From NCBI RefSeq assembly GCF_032854445.1, contig NC_088301.1, positions 45,433,187 to 45,497,186 on the forward strand: a DNA stretch of 64,000 nucleotides, read 5' to 3'. A program made the position numbers and the translations under genes. Below are positions 62,304 through 64,000 of the stretch, piece by piece; position 1 is the first letter of the stretch, and each line of letters begins with the position of its first letter. The DNA is from Liolophura sinensis. Its lineage: Eukaryota > Mollusca > Polyplacophora > Chitonida > Chitonidae. The notes below the pieces were generated by a model. It was not told the DNA's origin. It ran no database searches and saw only the letters and a list, made by a program, of their open reading frames with translations.

Positions 62304-62756
62304 GGCCACAGACCCCCATTAGTTTTCCATAAGCGACAATGTTAACGTTTAGCGCTGTAGCTCAGTCCCAAACATTCCGAGGCCAATAAGCTTTGGTGCA
62401 TACCTGGCCCAGCCTGTGAGAAAGAAGCTGTAAAAATCTTGACATAGGTTGACCATCAAAATCTGGACCTTTACATGCCGGCACCTGGGAGGGGTGCCTA
62501 GCAACGCCAAGGGGACGTCACTTGCGGCCTCATCACCACCTGTCTCCTTGTGTCCTCTCGCCCAGAATTTCAAACTTTCACCATTAAAACTCATACCTGC
62601 CCAAAGCTTAGACAATTTCCATCATTTTGATACCAAGAATGCACCTGTACACCAAAAACGGCAGGCTGGCAGCAAAAAAAGACTTTACACCCTAAAATAC
62701 ACAGAACTACAATCGTCCCTACTGAAAAACGGAAGTTGTAATGGGGGTCTGTGTCC
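62304..62756. repeat. Right terminal direct repeat of the nested element
   Basis: 453 bp, same orientation as the left copy. It ends at 62756, immediately before the duplicated ATAT and the resumed gag frame. Confidence 0.9.
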
Positions 62757-63060
62757 ATATCTAACACGCAGAGGGATAAGAGATGATGGACAGAAGCAAG
62801 CTTTGTTCTTACATACTCCAGGTATGGATGTTCAGGATGTATTTGAAACACTGATCGACCCAGGTGTGGCGGACGGTGAAGATGTGGCGGGCGAGTACCA
62901 GAAAGCACTGCGTACACTTGATCCTCATTTCCTACCACAAGTCAATGTACCATACGAACGGCACATTTTTCGTCAAATGAAACAAAAGGATACTGAAACA
63001 GTAGACCAGTTTGTTTCCCGATTGACCCAAAAAGCAGCTAACTGTGAATTTCAGGAGTAA
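62757..63060 (+). pseudogene. Retroelement gag, central part
   Basis: The open frame resumes after the nested element and runs to TAA at 63058-63060. It has gag-type segments (GMDVQDVFETLIDP, LRTLDPHFLPQVNVPYERH, ETVDQFVSRLTQKAANC). The expected continuation (KIRDQIIDYYRSTQLRRKL) is found just after the stop in another frame, and a further shift follows near 63115. Confidence 0.8.
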
Positions 63061-63175
63061 AATACGGGATCAGATAATTGATTATTACAGGAGCACACAA
63101 CTTCGCAGAAAACTGGATTGGCACTAGCTAATGTACAGAAAATAGCAAGGGCTATGGAAGAGGTAGATCTACAGG

Positions 63176-63430
63176 TTGACCATGGAAAAAAGACGTGAGG
63201 GGGATGTCAACTTTGTAAAAACAAAACAAGGAAAAGGCAAGGAAACAGAAAAAAAGGGAAACTGTTTTAGATACGGGAAATATGGTCATTTTGCAAGTTC
63301 CAGCAATTGCCCAGCCCTTAGTGCAACCTGTGAAAGATGTGGTCATAAAGGCCACTATACTACACTGTGCAAAACTAAGCAACCCTCTGTTGGTAAGAAC
63401 CCCCAGAAGTCAAAAGTCAAAGGTCAGTGA
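63176..63430 (+). pseudogene. Retroelement nucleocapsid region with two zinc knuckles
   Basis: A basic Lys-rich stretch leads to a first knuckle CFRYGKYGHFASSSNC, in which the second Cys is replaced by Tyr, and an intact second knuckle CERCGHKGHYTTLC (CX2CX4HX4C). The frame is ended by TGA at 63428-63430 and continues in the same frame into the protease region. Confidence 0.8.
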
Positions 63431-63985
63431 GTGAATGCCGTAGAAAGTGACGATAATTTCGCTTTCACAATCAGTCATGGTCAACATTCAAGTCATATCG
63501 ATGTTATCATAGGTGGTGCTGAACTCAACATGTTAAATTATTCATGAGCTTCTTGCATCGTAATTGATAAATCTACATGGAAAAACCTGAAATGTAAGAA
63601 GATCAAAGGTAAAGCTGGAAAGACACCACACAAACTCTATGGTTACGATAGTAAAAATCATCTGACAGCGTTAGGGAAATTCTACACCTCAGTAAGCATT
63701 GGCGACAACACAGAACAAGCAGAATTTGTTGTAGTCGATGGGAAAGGTTACCCTCTCTTAGGCCGGAAAACAGCTGAGCAGTTAAATGTACTCAAGCTTG
63801 GACTACAAGTTAATTCTGTTAAATCTGGGATAGCCTCTAAATATCTGGAATGTTTTCAAGGGTTTGGAAAGCGAAAGGGATTTCAAGTCAAAATTCATGT
63901 AGACCCAGAGGTTTCCCAAGTTGCACAACGACCTCGCCGAACACCTTACAGCTTGAGGTCAGAAGTTGAGTCTAAGCAATACTAA
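63431..63985 (+). pseudogene. Retroelement protease region (inactivated)
   Basis: It is in the same frame as the nucleocapsid. The catalytic region is destroyed: the Asp position before the ASC motif has changed and an in-frame TGA lies at 63545-63547. Downstream, FVVVDGKGYPLLGRKTAEQL keeps the pattern of the protease's second half, and QRPRRTPYSLR marks the approach to reverse transcriptase. TAA at 63983-63985 ends the frame. Confidence 0.75.
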
Positions 63986-64000
63986 AGCCAAATGGCGACA

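Larger units (their letters stand above)
59411..62756. mobile_element. 3.35-kb nested element with 453-bp terminal direct repeats
   Basis: Direct repeats at 59411-59862 and 62304-62756 differ at about eleven bases and one indel by eye. The whole unit is flanked by ATAT (59407-59410 and 62757-62760), and the gag frame on both sides joins exactly, so it arrived as one piece. Each repeat begins GGCCACAGACCCCCATTA and ends with the inverted form of GGACACAGACCCCCATTA, an 18-bp imperfect inverted repeat, not TG...CA. The 2.44-kb interior has no recognisable protein domain and no clear primer-binding or polypurine site. It is either an atypical non-autonomous LTR element or a composite in which two inverted-repeat elements moved the DNA between them. 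Confidence 0.85.
59300..64000 (+). mobile_element. Decayed Ty3/gypsy-type retroelement, split by a nested insertion, continuing past the window end
   Basis: Gag pieces at 59300-59410 and 62757 onward, zinc knuckles at 63176-63430 and a retropepsin-like region at 63431-63985 occur in retroelement order on one strand. The gag style (FDCTGD...RWNRWKLAFALY) and the protease style (GGAELNML, PLLGRKTAEQLNV, then a QRPRRTPYSLR lead-in to reverse transcriptase) match the invertebrate K02A2.6-like gypsy group. Reverse transcriptase would follow beyond 64000. Stops and frameshifts show that it is inactive. Confidence 0.8.

Noticed and set aside
59411-62756. An ordinary LTR retrotransposon
   Set aside because: Not fully excluded, but the repeats lack TG...CA ends, no primer-binding or polypurine site is evident and no polyprotein remnant lies inside.

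Overview
The window looks like nuclear DNA of an invertebrate animal, most likely a lophotrochozoan (mollusc, brachiopod or similar). It is AT-rich and has many short exons with GT-AG introns. The motifs ACATGTAC and TAGGCCTATA recur throughout, and a tRNA-derived SINE is scattered across the window. The species cannot be named from the sequence alone.

Layout. (1) 77-1890 (+): the last three coding exons of a GPI-anchored contactin-like adhesion protein, with a long 3' UTR. (2) 7877-23517 (-): a 17-coding-exon gene, 1061 residues after allowing for one frameshift, related to vertebrate C3orf20 and carrying a FAM194-type domain. (3) 25933-35185 (+): a complete 16-exon LRGUK orthologue of 835 residues (leucine-rich repeats plus guanylate kinase). 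It faces gene 2 head to head across a short shared promoter region. (4) 38243-39089 (-): the mitochondrial ribosomal protein S33 gene, complete in two coding exons, with a probable 5' UTR exon near 41.34 kb. (5) 42298-44082 (+): an intronless coding region for the Apollo/SNM1B nuclease (DCLRE1B), apparently divergent from MRPS33, with two opposite frameshifts. (6) 44962-45978: a minisatellite with higher-order structure. (7) 46-59 kb: gene-poor, with one lone first exon encoding a signal peptide at 52038-52131, a 47-bp tandem array and a small inverted-repeat element. (8) 59300-64000: a decayed Ty3/gypsy-type retroelement running off the window end. A 3.35-kb unit with 453-bp terminal direct repeats splits its gag exactly.

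Two introns, one in the C3orf20-like gene and one in LRGUK, carry textbook minor-spliceosome (U12) signals, and the flanking reading frames require those splice sites. LRGUK acts in sperm-tail assembly in mammals and C3orf20 is a little-studied testis-expressed gene, so the shared promoter suggests co-expression in male germ line or ciliated cells (inference). The three coding frameshifts lie at or near short homopolymers in otherwise conserved genes; assembly error is the simplest explanation.

The most unusual structure is the nested unit at 59411-62756. Its terminal direct repeats begin and end with an 18-bp imperfect inverted repeat instead of TG...CA. It is flanked by a 4-bp ATAT duplication, and the gag frame continues exactly across it.
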